A stretch of 64,000 nt of DNA from an uncultured Acidobacteriota bacterium (GCA_951812665.1 CATOST010000045.1:23739-87738); one strand, 5' to 3'; shown: positions 8,735 through 18,340, counted from the stretch's first letter. Notes: generated from the sequence alone by a model not told the origin. Program-made: numbers and translations.

Positions 8735-9588
8735 TGGCAGACCACCGTGATTCTCGACTCGTCGGCGCCCCGGACGAAGTGGTCCCGCTCCAGGATCAGG
8801 GTTCGCCCGGAATCGATGGAGAGAGCTGAGACCCGGCACTCTCTCAAAACCTCCAAGGTCTTCGATCCGATGACTGGAACGTCGTATCTCATCTCGTTGC
8901 GGGCACGGCTGACCTTGACCACCGTGAGACGGCTCCCCGCAACCAATCCCGCCGCTCTCCGGATGGTGGCATCCGTCCCCTCCATGGCCTCCACCGCCAC
9001 CACGGCCCGATCCTTGACGACCACGGTCTGGCCCAGATCGAGTCGGGACAACTCCTTGGCTACCTCCAACCCATATTCCATGTCCCGTCTTTCCCGGTCG
9101 TTGGGCTTGCGGCGAGTGAGCACACCCGGGCCCGGGATCAGATCGGCAAGCAGCCAGGTCGAGTCCAGGACCTCGATCCCTTCGGCCCGCAGGACTCCGA
9201 TGACGCCTTCGAGCAGCGACCGCGTATTGCGTCGGCGCAGCGACGCCAGCATGCGCAACATCCTGCCGTCGGGCAACGCCGACAGGATTCCCGCCGGCGT
9301 CCGAACGCCGGCGGCGAATATGCGGACATGCTTCACCTGGCCGGCCATGACCGCGTGCCGTATGCCCGCACGCTTGAACACGCGGATCAGCTTCCCCAAC
9401 TGCCCCAACCCGATCCAGTGGAACGACGAGCCGCTGGAGAGCTGACCCGAGATCTCTTCCAACTGGGGATCCGCTTCTTCTCGAATGGCCGCCACGACCA
9501 GCGGCAACCGTCGATTTCGGGCTTGGTCCAGCACCAGGAACGGAAACCGCCCGTTTCCGGCGATCAACCCGAGCTTTTCGACTTCCAA
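8731..9588 (-). CDS. lpxI: UDP-2,3-diacylglucosamine pyrophosphatase LpxI
   Basis: LpxI hydrolyses UDP-2,3-diacylglucosamine to lipid X in the fourth step of lipid A synthesis and replaces LpxH in many lineages. The 285-residue product has the expected LGLIAGNGRFPFLVLDQA start, the WIGLGQLGKLIRVFKRAGI and HAVMAGQVKH segments, and the C-terminal half KPNDRERRDMEYGLEVA, GQTVVVKDRAVVAVEAMEGT, FDVPVIG-like YDVPVIGSKT. The start is TTG at 9588 behind GGGGAGGGGAAG. It lies directly downstream of lpxA and upstream of the oxidoreductase. Confidence 0.93.
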   Translation of the reverse strand: MEVEKLGLIAGNGRFPFLVLDQARNRRLPLVVAAIREEADPQLEEISGQLSSGSSFHWIGLGQLGKLIRVFKRAGIRHAVMAGQVKHVRIFAAGVRTPAGILSALPDGRMLRMLASLRRRNTRSLLEGVIGVLRAEGIEVLDSTWLLADLIPGPGVLTRRKPNDRERRDMEYGLEVAKELSRLDLGQTVVVKDRAVVAVEAMEGTDATIRRAAGLVAGSRLTVVKVSRARNEMRYDVPVIGSKTLEVLRECRVSALSIDSGRTLILERDHFVRGADESRITVVCQ

Positions 9589-9675
9589 CGCTTCCCCTCC
9601 CCGGTTCCAAGGGGTGCTCGAAAAGAAACCTGTACCGATCTTACGCTTGGCTCCGGAGCATTCGGCGCAAGGCGC

Positions 9676-10473
9676 CTACCGAATAACCCCCCGGCTCGAG
9701 GTCTCCAGGAATTGCAGCAACGATTCGACATCGGCCGTTTGCAACTTCTCTCGCAGGATGTGGTCGCGAGCCTGCGGCACGGTGAGACCCTTTCGAAAAA
9801 TCCACCGGTAGGCCTTCCTCAACGCCCGAATCCGTTCCTCCGGGAATCCCTTGCGGGAGAGACCGATTCCATTGATTCCGTAGGTCCGGGCCTGATTGCG
9901 ATGTCCTACCGTCTTGATGAAAGGGGGCGCGTCCCGTGTGATCACGGAGTAGCCGCCGATGAAGGCGTGGCGTCCCACCCGGCAAAACTGGTGAACGCCG
10001 GTGAATGCACCGACGGTAGCGTTGTTCCCGATCTCCACATGACCGGCCAGCGTCGCCGCATTTGCGAGGATGCCGTCGTGCCCCAGATGGCAATCGTGCG
10101 CCACATGCACTCCCGCCATGAACAGGTTGCGACTCCCGATCGTGGTCTTGCCTCCACCCTGAGCCGTACCCCGGTTGATGGTGACGAACTCGCGGACGAC
10201 GTTCTCGTCGCCGATATGAAGGGAGGTCTCCTCGCCCTGGTACTTCAGGTCCTGGGGATCCGTCCCGATGGCACTCTGCCCCAGGATTCGATTTCGTTTG
10301 CCCAAATAGGAGGGACCTTTCAGGACAGTGTGGGGACCGACCGCGGTGTCTTCACCGATGACGACTCCGTCTCCAATGATGACAAAGGGACCGACGGTCA
10401 CTCCGCGTCCCAATTGCGCGCCGGAAGACACCTGTGCCGTGGGATGGATCTGGGCAGTATCGGCGACGGGCAT
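9676..10473 (-). CDS. lpxA: Acyl-ACP--UDP-N-acetylglucosamine O-acyltransferase LpxA
   Basis: LpxA puts the first hydroxyacyl chain on UDP-GlcNAc, starting lipid A synthesis. The 265-residue product shows left-handed beta-helix hexapeptide repeats from IHPTAQVSSGAQLGRGVTVG onward, the VREFVTINRGT segment, the catalytic-type histidine in VAHDCHLGHDG, and an alpha-helical C-terminal domain (GLSRKGFPEERIRALRKAYR). ATG at 10473 is used because earlier in-frame starts fall inside fabZ; the fabZ stop is only four bases upstream. Confidence 0.96.
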   Translation of the reverse strand: MPVADTAQIHPTAQVSSGAQLGRGVTVGPFVIIGDGVVIGEDTAVGPHTVLKGPSYLGKRNRILGQSAIGTDPQDLKYQGEETSLHIGDENVVREFVTINRGTAQGGGKTTIGSRNLFMAGVHVAHDCHLGHDGILANAATLAGHVEIGNNATVGAFTGVHQFCRVGRHAFIGGYSVITRDAPPFIKTVGHRNQARTYGINGIGLSRKGFPEERIRALRKAYRWIFRKGLTVPQARDHILREKLQTADVESLLQFLETSSRGVIR

Positions 10474-10477
10474 GGCG

Positions 10478-10933
10478 TCAGCCTCGGCCGGAAACGACCG
10501 AGGAACGGTCCACCAGAGAGAACAGGATCTGCGCTTCTGCCGCACGCTGGTCTCCGACAAAAGCTTGGCCCCGAAGCTTGCCCGCCCGGCCCCTGATCCG
10601 GACGACGACCATTTCGAGCCTCAATTGATCTCCCGGCCTGACCGGCCGGCGAAACCGGGCCTTCTCGATACCCATGAGAAAAACCAGTTTGGATTCCCGA
10701 TTCGGAAGAGACTTGAACACCAGAAAGCCGCCAGCTTGTGCCATGGACTCGATGATCAGGACTCCCGGCATGATGGGAGCCCCGCAAAAGTGGCCCTGGA
10801 AGAACGGCTCGTTGATGGTGACGTTCTTGATGGCAACGATCCGTTCGCCCTCCTGGTATTCGACCACCCGGTCCACCAGGAGCATGGGATAGCGATGAGG
10901 AAGGAGATCCATGATCTCCTGAATGTCGAACAT
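10478..10933 (-). CDS. fabZ: 3-hydroxyacyl-ACP dehydratase FabZ
   Basis: FabZ dehydrates 3-hydroxyacyl-ACP in fatty acid synthesis and competes with LpxA/LpxD for hydroxyacyl-ACP, which explains its place between their genes. The 151-residue hotdog-fold protein starts FDIQEIMDLLPHRYPMLLVD, with the catalytic His in LPHRYP, and continues NEPFFQGHFCGAPIMPGVL with the catalytic Glu in LIIESMAQ. ATG at 10933 follows AGGAACGCGGC; an alternative start 45 bases upstream is less likely. Confidence 0.96.
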   Translation of the reverse strand: MFDIQEIMDLLPHRYPMLLVDRVVEYQEGERIVAIKNVTINEPFFQGHFCGAPIMPGVLIIESMAQAGGFLVFKSLPNRESKLVFLMGIEKARFRRPVRPGDQLRLEMVVVRIRGRAGKLRGQAFVGDQRAAEAQILFSLVDRSSVVSGRG

Positions 10934-10990
10934 GCCGCGTTCCTGCCCTTCCTTCAAAAGCAGTATCCTACCCACCACCGGAAAGGTGTT

Positions 10991-11998
10991 TCAAGGCTGC
11001 CTCTTCTTCCAAGCACGCCATTCCGCCATCAGCTGGGGAAGCCGCCGCGTCAGGGCCTGAATCTTCACCGTCGTCCGGTGTTCTCTGGCCGGTTGTCCGG
11101 ACACGGTCATTCCGTCCGGGATGTCCTTGGTCACCGCCGTCTTGGCCAGGACCTTGACCCCGTCGCCGATTCGGACGTGGTCGACGACTCCCGACTGCCC
11201 CGCCAGAATGCAGTTCCGGCCCACGGTGACGCTACCGGAGACACCCACCTTCCCGACCATGACGGTGTTCTCGCCGATGGTGCAGTTGTGACCGATCTGC
11301 ACGTGGTCGTCCAGCTTGACGCCCCGGCCGATGGTGGTATGACCGAAGGTGGCCCGGTCCACGCAGCTGTTGGCACCGATCTCCACGTCGTCCTCGATCA
11401 CGACCGTCCCCCGTTGCGGGATCTTGACCTGCCGTTCTCCGTCGAAAACATAGCCGAATCCATCGGCACCGATCACGGCTCCGCTATGCAGGATGACGCG
11501 GGCGCCGATGCGAATCCCATCGTAGACCGTCACGTTGGGGTGAAGAACGGTACCTGCACCGATCCTGCACCCGTTCCCCACATGAACCCCGGGATGGAGG
11601 GTCACCTCTTCGCGCAAGGTGACTCCGTCTCCGACATGGACATGGGGATAGATGGACACCCTCTCGGGGATGGAGCAACCGCGGCCCACCGTGGCGTGAG
11701 CTGAGACGCCGGTGGGTACAAAGGGCGTCTTATGGATGAATTGCAAGAGCCGAGCGAAAGCCAACCGCGGGTTGTCGACGCGAAGCAAGGGACGGTTCCG
11801 AAACCGCACCGCCTTGGATACGATGACGGCCGACGCGCCGGATTCCCGAATCCGCTCCTGGTACCGCGTCTCGGCCGCCAGGGTCAGATCGCCCGGGCCA
11901 GCCGTCTCGAAGGGTCTCAAGCGCTCGATAAGAGTGTCCGGGTCTCCCGCGACCTCTCCGCCCACATGGTCGGCCAGTTGTCGCAGACGATAGAGCAC
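10991..11998 (-). CDS. lpxD: UDP-3-O-(3-hydroxyacyl)glucosamine N-acyltransferase LpxD
   Basis: LpxD adds the amide-linked hydroxyacyl chain in lipid A synthesis. The 335-residue product has the N-terminal uridine-binding domain, a long hexapeptide-repeat beta-helix from SAHATVGRGCSIPERVSIY, the GADGFGYVFD motif, the catalytic His region VQIGHNCTIGENTVM, and a C-terminal helix (QLMAEWRAWKKRQP). The start is GTG at 11998 behind an AGGGA-type site. It stands second after skp in the block skp-lpxD-fabZ-lpxA-lpxI. Confidence 0.96.
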   Translation of the reverse strand: MLYRLRQLADHVGGEVAGDPDTLIERLRPFETAGPGDLTLAAETRYQERIRESGASAVIVSKAVRFRNRPLLRVDNPRLAFARLLQFIHKTPFVPTGVSAHATVGRGCSIPERVSIYPHVHVGDGVTLREEVTLHPGVHVGNGCRIGAGTVLHPNVTVYDGIRIGARVILHSGAVIGADGFGYVFDGERQVKIPQRGTVVIEDDVEIGANSCVDRATFGHTTIGRGVKLDDHVQIGHNCTIGENTVMVGKVGVSGSVTVGRNCILAGQSGVVDHVRIGDGVKVLAKTAVTKDIPDGMTVSGQPAREHRTTVKIQALTRRLPQLMAEWRAWKKRQP

Positions 11999-12131
11999 GG
12001 TCGTTCCCTAACCGGTATCGACGCGCCAGCGACGGCCATTTCGCCGGGCGCGTCATCGGACTCGGAGGGAGGCAGGACTGGGACCGCCAATCCAGTATCA
12101 ATCCCGCGGCGACGGGGTTCCCGCTCGGGCG

Positions 12132-12716
12132 CTAAGGCTGGGCCGGAGCGGACGAAGCCTGGGCGGAAGCCACCGGATGACGCTGATTGTAGATGGAGAC
12201 GAGTTCCTTGGTGATGTCCAAGGAGGGATCCACATAGCTCTGGCTCTCGTTGCGCAAGAAGATGACGGAATAACCGTTCTGCTGGGCGTACTCGGTGATG
12301 ATCGTCTGGATCTTGGTTCCGACCTGTTCCAGCATCTGACGATTCCTGGACTCGGACTCCAGCTGGCTGTCTTCCTGTTTCCGGCGCAGCCTTCGGTCCC
12401 GATCCTCGATGGTCCTCATCATTTCCGTCCGAGTATCCGGATTCAGTGTCCGCTCCTGGGCGGCGAACTGTTCGCGCAACCGATCCAACTCGATCTTGTC
12501 CTGCTGCAGTTCCTTTTGTCTCGCCTCGGCCCACTGCTGAAACTCGGCCACCTTCTGTCTGCCCTCGTCGGTCCCTTGCAGAACTTCAACCGAATTGACA
12601 AATCCAAACTTGAGGCCGGCGCCGGTCACACCCTGTGACATCGCCCAGGGTGCCGTGCCCATCACACCGGCAAGGCCGGCAAACAAGACCAAATAGCTTC
12701 GAGATCTCGTGAACAT
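12132..12716 (-). CDS. skp: OmpH/Skp-family periplasmic chaperone
   Basis: Skp carries unfolded outer-membrane proteins across the periplasm to BamA. The 194-residue product has an N-terminal signal peptide (MFTRSRSYLVLFAGLAGV, cleavage likely near AMSQG), then KFGFVNSVEVLQG and a long charged coiled coil rich in Gln/Glu/Arg (residues 50-130), ending with TIITEYAQQNGYSVIFL and a low-complexity Ala/Ser/Pro tail. ATG at 12716 follows GGAGAGG; an in-frame GTG four codons earlier is possible. It follows bamA with an 18-base gap, the classical bamA-skp-lpxD order. Confidence 0.92.
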   Translation of the reverse strand: MFTRSRSYLVLFAGLAGVMGTAPWAMSQGVTGAGLKFGFVNSVEVLQGTDEGRQKVAEFQQWAEARQKELQQDKIELDRLREQFAAQERTLNPDTRTEMMRTIEDRDRRLRRKQEDSQLESESRNRQMLEQVGTKIQTIITEYAQQNGYSVIFLRNESQSYVDPSLDITKELVSIYNQRHPVASAQASSAPAQP

Positions 12717-12734
12717 AATCCTCTCCACTCCTTA

Positions 12735-15377
12735 CTAGAAGGTATACCCTACCGTAAATCGAATGTTCTTGCGACGTTCCTGCATCGGATAACGGATCCC
12801 GTTCACCGTAACCGTGGTATCCATGACCATGGGATTGTAGGCGAATATGAGGCGAAACGGCTGGTTGAGCATCGGCATCACAAACTGGAATTCCATCCCC
12901 GTCGACATCCGCCAAACATCGTTGGTGCTCTCCACCAGGTCAATCGCCGTGTTCGGTCCGAACAGAACCAGCTTGTTCTTCTTCAGTACCGTGTTGATCC
13001 CGAAATCCGCGAATGCGGCCAGATGAATGGGCCCGGCCACGGGAATTCGGTACTCGCCGGTAAAGAGTAAAGATGTGTCTCCACCCGCGGGCACCAGATT
13101 CTCGCTCAGGGCCGGAAGTCCCGTCCGGCGATCGATGATGGGATTTCCCGATTCGTCCCTCAAGGGTGATCGAGTCTTGGCCCACGGTGTCACCGATCTC
13201 AGATCGAACCCCCGAAAGTCGAACTCGCCGCCCCGGTAGATGCGTTCGAAGAACGGCACCGTCATGGGGCCGCCGTTGGGCAGTTTTCCGTACGGGAGCA
13301 GGTGCAGAAACTGAGCTCGAAAGCCCATACTGTTGCGGCCGCCGCTCAACCAGCGGTCTTCCATGAATTTCTGATATTCGAGGATGGGGGAAACGACGTT
13401 GTAGGTCCCCCCCAAGGGCCCCCCGGCAAGAGGAACCTGGAGTCGCAACATGGACCCCCGGGTGGCGCCAAAAAATGCGTTCTTGCTGTTGTAGGTCCAA
13501 CTGGGGGTGACCTCGCTCCGGATGATGCCTTTCTGGGCATCTTCGCGGCTGCCGCCGGGAGTGAACCCGGTCAGCTGACTCAAGGCAAAATCGCCGAAGG
13601 ATTCCGCCACGTCCGTGATGCTGATCCTCTGGAGCTGATAAGAGAGTCCCACCCGCACCCATCGCCACAGGGGATAGGCTGTCTGCACACTGAACCCGGT
13701 ACTGCTCCGGGTAAAAAGGTTGACGTTGTTCTCGGGCAGGAACAGACCATAGAAGGCCGTATAGGTATCGTAACGGAAGCGCTGGCTGAAGATGGAGAAC
13801 CCCAGGGACAGGCGTGTATCCAGAAAATACGGTTCTTGGAACGAGAAATTGTACTGCTGAGTTCGAGTCCCGGTGACCGCCTGGACGTAGATTTGCTGTC
13901 CCAATCCCCGGAAGTTGTTGGTGGAATAACTGAGCCCGATGAACTTGCCGCTGATGCCGCTCACGCCGCCCGTCAGGCCGATGGATTGTTGACTCTGCTC
14001 CTTGACCGTGACCAGAACGTCCACCTCGGCCAGATCCGGGCGCTTGACGACCTCGTAATCCTCCTCCTCGATCTTGTCGAAGAACCCCAACTGATTGAGG
14101 CGAATGACGGAAATGTCCAACAGGTCGCCGTTGAACTGCCGCTGCTCCTCCAGCAGAAACTCACGCCGGAGGACCTTGTCCCGGGTCTTGGTATTCCCCA
14201 GGAAGTTGATCCGCTTCACCAGGTACTGCTTCCCTTCCTCCACCCGGATCGCGACGTTCATGACATTTTCGTTTTCGCCCTTGTCGATCTCGGGAATCGC
14301 CTCCATATCCAGGTAGCCGTAGCGGGCGTAGAGCTTTTTCAGATCGTCGTTGGCCTTCTGCAGTAGGACCCAGTTGAAGACTTCACCTTTCTGAATGTTG
14401 TAGGCGCGGGTCAGGACTTCGGCGTCGAAGTTCTTGATGCCCTCCAGCTTGAAGTCGCCGAACCTGAACTGAGGCCCCTCGTCGATGGGCACGGTGATGA
14501 AGTACTGTTGCTTGGTCTTGCGAAAACCGAAAAGAATGCCTCGGCCCGCCTCCACGATCTCCACCTCGGGTTCGCCGAGCCGGGCCTCCATGTACCCCCG
14601 CTCCCGGTACTTGTCCATCATGTTGACGTGGAGATCGTGCTCCACCTTCTCCTTGATGTACTTGTCGAGACCCTTGAAGAGGGTGATGGGCCCCCGCTCC
14701 TTGGTCAGCTCCAAGCCTCCCCGCAATTCCTTGTCCGAAAAGACCGTGTTGCCCTCGAATTGAATCTTGCCGATCCTCACCTTGGGGCCTTCGTCGATGT
14801 TGAAGACCACCTTGACGGCGGAAGACGTGATCGGCTCGACGGTGACCTCCACTCGGCCCAGAGGGCGTCCGTTGGTGTCCAGCAAGGTCCGCAGGGCCCG
14901 CCGCGCCTTGGGCAGCTTGGCGCCGTCGAAGGGGTTGTCGACGGTCATCCCCACCTTGAGTTCCCGGAACTGCTCCAACACGTCCGATTCCTTGAAGGAC
15001 TTCATGCCCTTGTATTCGATGGTCCGAATGAGGGGGCGTTCCTTGACCTCGAACAGGACGATGGTTCCCGTCTCTCCCTCCATTTTCTTCACCTTGGCAT
15101 CGAGGAAGAAATTGGTGTTGAGGAGACTCCGGTAATCGCGGAGGATCTGCCCTTCGTTATAGACGTCCCCCTGCCGGCTCTGGATGTAGAAACGAATGGT
15201 GTCCTCGCTGATGCGCCGATTCCCGAGGATGCGGACTTCCTCGAGGCGGCCGACCGATTGGCGGTCCTGGGCGCCGAGAAGCTCGGAGCCTCCCCAGGAA
15301 AACACCAGAATCAGAAACACGATCCGGCAGATCCGGACGGCGTTCAGTCTCTGAGCAGCACGATCTGGTTTGCCCAT
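12735..15377 (-). CDS. bamA: Outer membrane protein assembly factor BamA
   Basis: BamA is the central barrel of the machine that folds outer-membrane proteins. The roughly 880-residue product has an N-terminal hydrophobic signal segment (RIVFLILVFSWGGSELLG), about five POTRA repeats over residues 45-430 (for example EVRILGNRRISEDTI and IDEGPKVRIGKIQFEGNTVF), then a 16-strand-type barrel ending in aromatic F (NIRFTVGYTF), the recognition signal for Bam itself. The start is uncertain: ATG at 15377 lacks an obvious ribosome site, and a TTG 12 codons upstream is also in frame. A structured repeat lies in its 5' gap. Confidence 0.96.
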   Translation of the reverse strand: MGKPDRAAQRLNAVRICRIVFLILVFSWGGSELLGAQDRQSVGRLEEVRILGNRRISEDTIRFYIQSRQGDVYNEGQILRDYRSLLNTNFFLDAKVKKMEGETGTIVLFEVKERPLIRTIEYKGMKSFKESDVLEQFRELKVGMTVDNPFDGAKLPKARRALRTLLDTNGRPLGRVEVTVEPITSSAVKVVFNIDEGPKVRIGKIQFEGNTVFSDKELRGGLELTKERGPITLFKGLDKYIKEKVEHDLHVNMMDKYRERGYMEARLGEPEVEIVEAGRGILFGFRKTKQQYFITVPIDEGPQFRFGDFKLEGIKNFDAEVLTRAYNIQKGEVFNWVLLQKANDDLKKLYARYGYLDMEAIPEIDKGENENVMNVAIRVEEGKQYLVKRINFLGNTKTRDKVLRREFLLEEQRQFNGDLLDISVIRLNQLGFFDKIEEEDYEVVKRPDLAEVDVLVTVKEQSQQSIGLTGGVSGISGKFIGLSYSTNNFRGLGQQIYVQAVTGTRTQQYNFSFQEPYFLDTRLSLGFSIFSQRFRYDTYTAFYGLFLPENNVNLFTRSSTGFSVQTAYPLWRWVRVGLSYQLQRISITDVAESFGDFALSQLTGFTPGGSREDAQKGIIRSEVTPSWTYNSKNAFFGATRGSMLRLQVPLAGGPLGGTYNVVSPILEYQKFMEDRWLSGGRNSMGFRAQFLHLLPYGKLPNGGPMTVPFFERIYRGGEFDFRGFDLRSVTPWAKTRSPLRDESGNPIIDRRTGLPALSENLVPAGGDTSLLFTGEYRIPVAGPIHLAAFADFGINTVLKKNKLVLFGPNTAIDLVESTNDVWRMSTGMEFQFVMPMLNQPFRLIFAYNPMVMDTTVTVNGIRYPMQERRKNIRFTVGYTF

Positions 15378-15468
15378 CTTCAAGATTCTATCCAGTGCCC
15401 TCCGGCAGGACAATTTTTGATCGACGATCCCATCCCGATTTCTGACCTGGACTGGGAGATTAGTGAAT

Positions 15469-15640
15469 CTGCAGCCCGCGGCATAAGTCTTCGTGGCCTC
15501 TGACCAAGGTCGCCTTCCGGCGGAAGGTTTTGCTCCTCGGTTACATACTCCCCGTATGCTTCCTCGTCACTCCTTGACCGGCGAACCGCTCGCCGCTTCG
15601 GGTCCTCCGCGGGACTTACACCACGGGCCGTTACGCGATC
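15469..15640. repeat. Dispersed structured intergenic repeat, full-length copy 1
   Basis: Fills most of the bamA-clpC gap and touches the clpC stop. One end carries AGCCCGCGGCATAAGTC (15473-15489) and the other carries a related sequence in inverse orientation (about 15609-15632). Inside are three palindromes: CCTTCCG/CGGAAGG, CATAC/GTATG around 15544-15558, and GACC/GGTC. The right-hand 80 bases (15551-15630) match 29551-29630 at 51 of 80 positions by hand alignment without gaps. Related left ends occur at 18257 and 24367. No gene is evident in it. Confidence 0.65.
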
Positions 15641-18072
15641 CCGAATGACAGGGGAACACCTGCACTCTTGGATCCCTTGGCCCGATAGTACAATGCTCCA
15701 CCCTTGATAAAGATGGAGAGAGTTTCCTTTTCTTTCAATTTTCCCTGAATGATCAACTCCGCAACCGGATCTTCAATATATTTCTGAATGGCTCTCCTCA
15801 GGGGGCGTGCGCCATAGGAACGGTCGCGGCAAGTCTTGTCTATGATCCATCTTTTCGCGCTCTTGCCCAACGATATGCGAATCTGCTTCTGGGACAGATT
15901 CTCGTTGCCCTTGTCGATGAGCAGATCGACGATCTTTCCCAGATCCTCTTCGGTCAGGGAATCGAACAGGATGAGGTCGTCCACCCGATTCAAAAACTCG
16001 GGATTGAAGACCCGTTTCACCTCTTCCATGATGACCTCTTCCACCTTCTCCTTCCCCTGATCCGCTCCGCTCGCAAACCCCATCTGGGGTTTGTTCATCA
16101 GGTATCGGGCTCCGATGTTGGAGGTCATGATGATGATGCCGTTCTTGAAATCGACGGTATTCCCATGGGAGTCGGTCAACTGGCCGTCTTCGAAGACCTG
16201 CAGCAACAAGTTGAAGATGTCGAAGTGGGCTTTTTCGACTTCATCCAGAAGGATCACGCAATAGGGATTGCGCCGGACACGTTCGGTCAGCTGCCCACCC
16301 TCTTCGTGCCCCACGTATCCAGGGGGCGAACCGATGAGCTTGGACACCGAATGTTTCTCCATGTACTCGGACATGTCGAAGCGGATCAGCGCCTTCTCGC
16401 TTCCGAACAGGAACTCGGCCAATGATTTGGCCAACTCGGTCTTGCCCACTCCCGTGGGCCCCAGGAACAGGAAGGATCCTACCGGCCGGTTCGGATGTTT
16501 CATCCCGGCTCGGCTCCGGCGAATTGCACGGGCGAGCGCGGATACCGCCGTGTCCTGGCTGATCACCCGGCGGTGCAGGTCAACCTCCATGCGCAGCAGC
16601 TTCTGGGTCTCCTCTTCCCGCAACGCGCTTACCGGAATCCCGGTCCAGCGGGAGATGACCTCTTCGATATGTTTCCGTCCCACCAACGGAGTGACGCGAT
16701 TCTTGAGCTTCCAGCGATCCTTGACGATCTTCAGGTTCGCGCGCTCCACCACCTCGCGGTCCTTGAGTTGGGCCGCCCGGTCGAATTCCTTGGCGGAGAT
16801 GGCGTCGTCCACTTCCCGGACGGTCACCCGAATCTTCTGTTGGAGAACCGTCACTTCGTCGGGAAATGAGGTGTAGTTGAGTTTCACCCTGGCTCCGGCT
16901 TCATCCAGGACGTCGATCGCCTTGTCCGGCAGAAATCGATCGGGGATGTAACGATTGGAATGGCTGACCGCAGCCTTGATGGAATCGTCGTCGTATTTCA
17001 CCCGGTGGAAACTCTCGTAGCGTTCCTTGATGCCGTGGATGATCCGTATCGTCTCTTCTTCGTTGGTTGCCGCCACCTTTACAGACTGGAACCGGCGTTC
17101 AAGGGCCCGGTCCTTCTCGATGAAACGGCGGTATTCGTAAGGCGTCGTCGCCCCCACGCACTGGAGATCCCCACGCGACAGGGCCGGTTTCAGGATGTTG
17201 GCCGCATCCAGTGAGCCCTCTGCCGAGCCGGCGCCCACCAGCGTGTGCAACTCGTCGACGAAGATCACGAATTGGGGATTCTCGATGATCTCCTTCATGA
17301 TGGACTTCAACCGCTCCTCGAACTGCCCGCGGTATTTGGTGCCGGCCACGATCAAGGAAATGTCCAGAGCGAGAATTCGTTTGTCCAGGAGCATGGTGGG
17401 AGCGTCGCCGTTGACGATTCTCTGCGCCAGGCCCTCTACGATCGCCGTTTTTCCCACCCCCGGCTCACCGACCAGAGCCGGATTGTTCTTGGTCCGGCGG
17501 CAGAGAATCTGGGTGACACGCTCGATCTCGGCCTCGCGGCCGATGAGGGGGTCCAAGTCTCCGCACATGGCCGCTTCGGTCAGGTCCCGGCTGAACTCGG
17601 TCAGGATCAAAGATTCCTTCACCTTATGCGGCGTGGGACGTCCCGGATTTCCAGACAGCTCATCCCGAACCCGCGCCAGATGCAGCCCTTTTTCGGTCAG
17701 GATCATCGAGGCCGCCGACTTCTCTTCCCTGAGGAGGCCCAAAAGAATGTGCTCGGTCCCGATATAACTGCAAAGCAGGCGTTCCGCTTCTTCGGCGGCA
17801 AACGTGAGCACCCGCTTTGACTCATCGCTCAGAGGAAGTTCGACTGAAGTCGAGACTTTCTCCCGGACTCCCGAACGACCTTCGATCTCCTTGCGAATCG
17901 TCTCCAGCGTGGTTTCGCTCCTGCGGAAAAAGCGGTTGGTGAGACCCTTGTCCTCCCGGAGCAGGCCCAGCAGGATATGTTCCGTTTCGATGGACCGGGA
18001 ACCGAGCTGACTGGCCTCATATCGGGCAAAGAAAATGACCCGCCTCGCCTTTTCCGTGTACTTCTCAAACAT
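15631..18072 (-). CDS. clpC: AAA+ protease unfoldase ClpC
   Basis: ClpC unfolds proteins for ClpP in the cytoplasm. The 813-residue product has a duplicated Clp N-domain (FEKYTEKARRVIFFAR; TEHILLGLLRE twice), a first AAA+ module with Walker A GEPGVGKT (about residue 210), a UVR-like linker motif (SAKEFDRAAQLKDRE, about 420-435), a second AAA+ module with Walker A GPTGVGKTE and the SPPGYVGHEEGG pore region, and a C-terminal D2-small domain. The linker fits ClpC rather than ClpA or ClpB. ATG at 18072 starts exactly at the conserved MFEKYTEKAR; no regulator such as ctsR or mcsB is next to it. Confidence 0.94.
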   Translation of the reverse strand: MFEKYTEKARRVIFFARYEASQLGSRSIETEHILLGLLREDKGLTNRFFRRSETTLETIRKEIEGRSGVREKVSTSVELPLSDESKRVLTFAAEEAERLLCSYIGTEHILLGLLREEKSAASMILTEKGLHLARVRDELSGNPGRPTPHKVKESLILTEFSRDLTEAAMCGDLDPLIGREAEIERVTQILCRRTKNNPALVGEPGVGKTAIVEGLAQRIVNGDAPTMLLDKRILALDISLIVAGTKYRGQFEERLKSIMKEIIENPQFVIFVDELHTLVGAGSAEGSLDAANILKPALSRGDLQCVGATTPYEYRRFIEKDRALERRFQSVKVAATNEEETIRIIHGIKERYESFHRVKYDDDSIKAAVSHSNRYIPDRFLPDKAIDVLDEAGARVKLNYTSFPDEVTVLQQKIRVTVREVDDAISAKEFDRAAQLKDREVVERANLKIVKDRWKLKNRVTPLVGRKHIEEVISRWTGIPVSALREEETQKLLRMEVDLHRRVISQDTAVSALARAIRRSRAGMKHPNRPVGSFLFLGPTGVGKTELAKSLAEFLFGSEKALIRFDMSEYMEKHSVSKLIGSPPGYVGHEEGGQLTERVRRNPYCVILLDEVEKAHFDIFNLLLQVFEDGQLTDSHGNTVDFKNGIIIMTSNIGARYLMNKPQMGFASGADQGKEKVEEVIMEEVKRVFNPEFLNRVDDLILFDSLTEEDLGKIVDLLIDKGNENLSQKQIRISLGKSAKRWIIDKTCRDRSYGARPLRRAIQKYIEDPVAELIIQGKLKEKETLSIFIKGGALYYRAKGSKSAGVPLSFGIA

Positions 18073-18256
18073 GAAGCGATTTCCATCTAAATTTAAGCAA
18101 ACCGCAAATGCCCGAGCAAACGGTTCACCGACTCCGTAGATTATACACACGCATAGTGAAAAAGCCGGAAACCGGCGCCGCCAGGATCGCTCCGGGACCC
18201 GGAATCGCGCCCGATCGAGTTTGGAGCTCCGGAGACCGGCAAGAACATGGAATGCT

Positions 18257-18340
18257 TAACAGCCCGTGGCAAAAGTCATCACGGCATTCGACCGTCCCTG
18301 CATCGTGCGCGGACTACGTTGCGACCCGGTCACATACTCT
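18257..18340 (+). repeat. Dispersed intergenic repeat, partial copy 2
   Basis: Lies in the clpC-lolD gap (18073-18339), where no gene is seen. Its first 35 bases (18257-18291) differ from the copy at 24367-24401 at only three positions and share the core ACAGCCCGTGGCAAAAGTC (18259-18277). About 70 bases downstream GGTCACATACTC (18329-18340) corresponds to GGTTACATACTC in the copy at 15.5 kb, at nearly the same distance, so most of the left half is present. The right half is missing, because lolD ends there. Confidence 0.6.

Noticed and set aside
8734..9610. In-frame upstream extension of the oxidoreductase gene through the lpxI region
   Set aside because: The extension is shadow sequence; the family N-terminus begins at ATG 8734, which overlaps the lpxI stop.
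7583..11704. Series of long plus-strand open frames opposite the lipid A genes
   Set aside because: All lie antisense to conserved lpx, fabZ and oxidoreductase genes and show no family motifs or ribosome sites.
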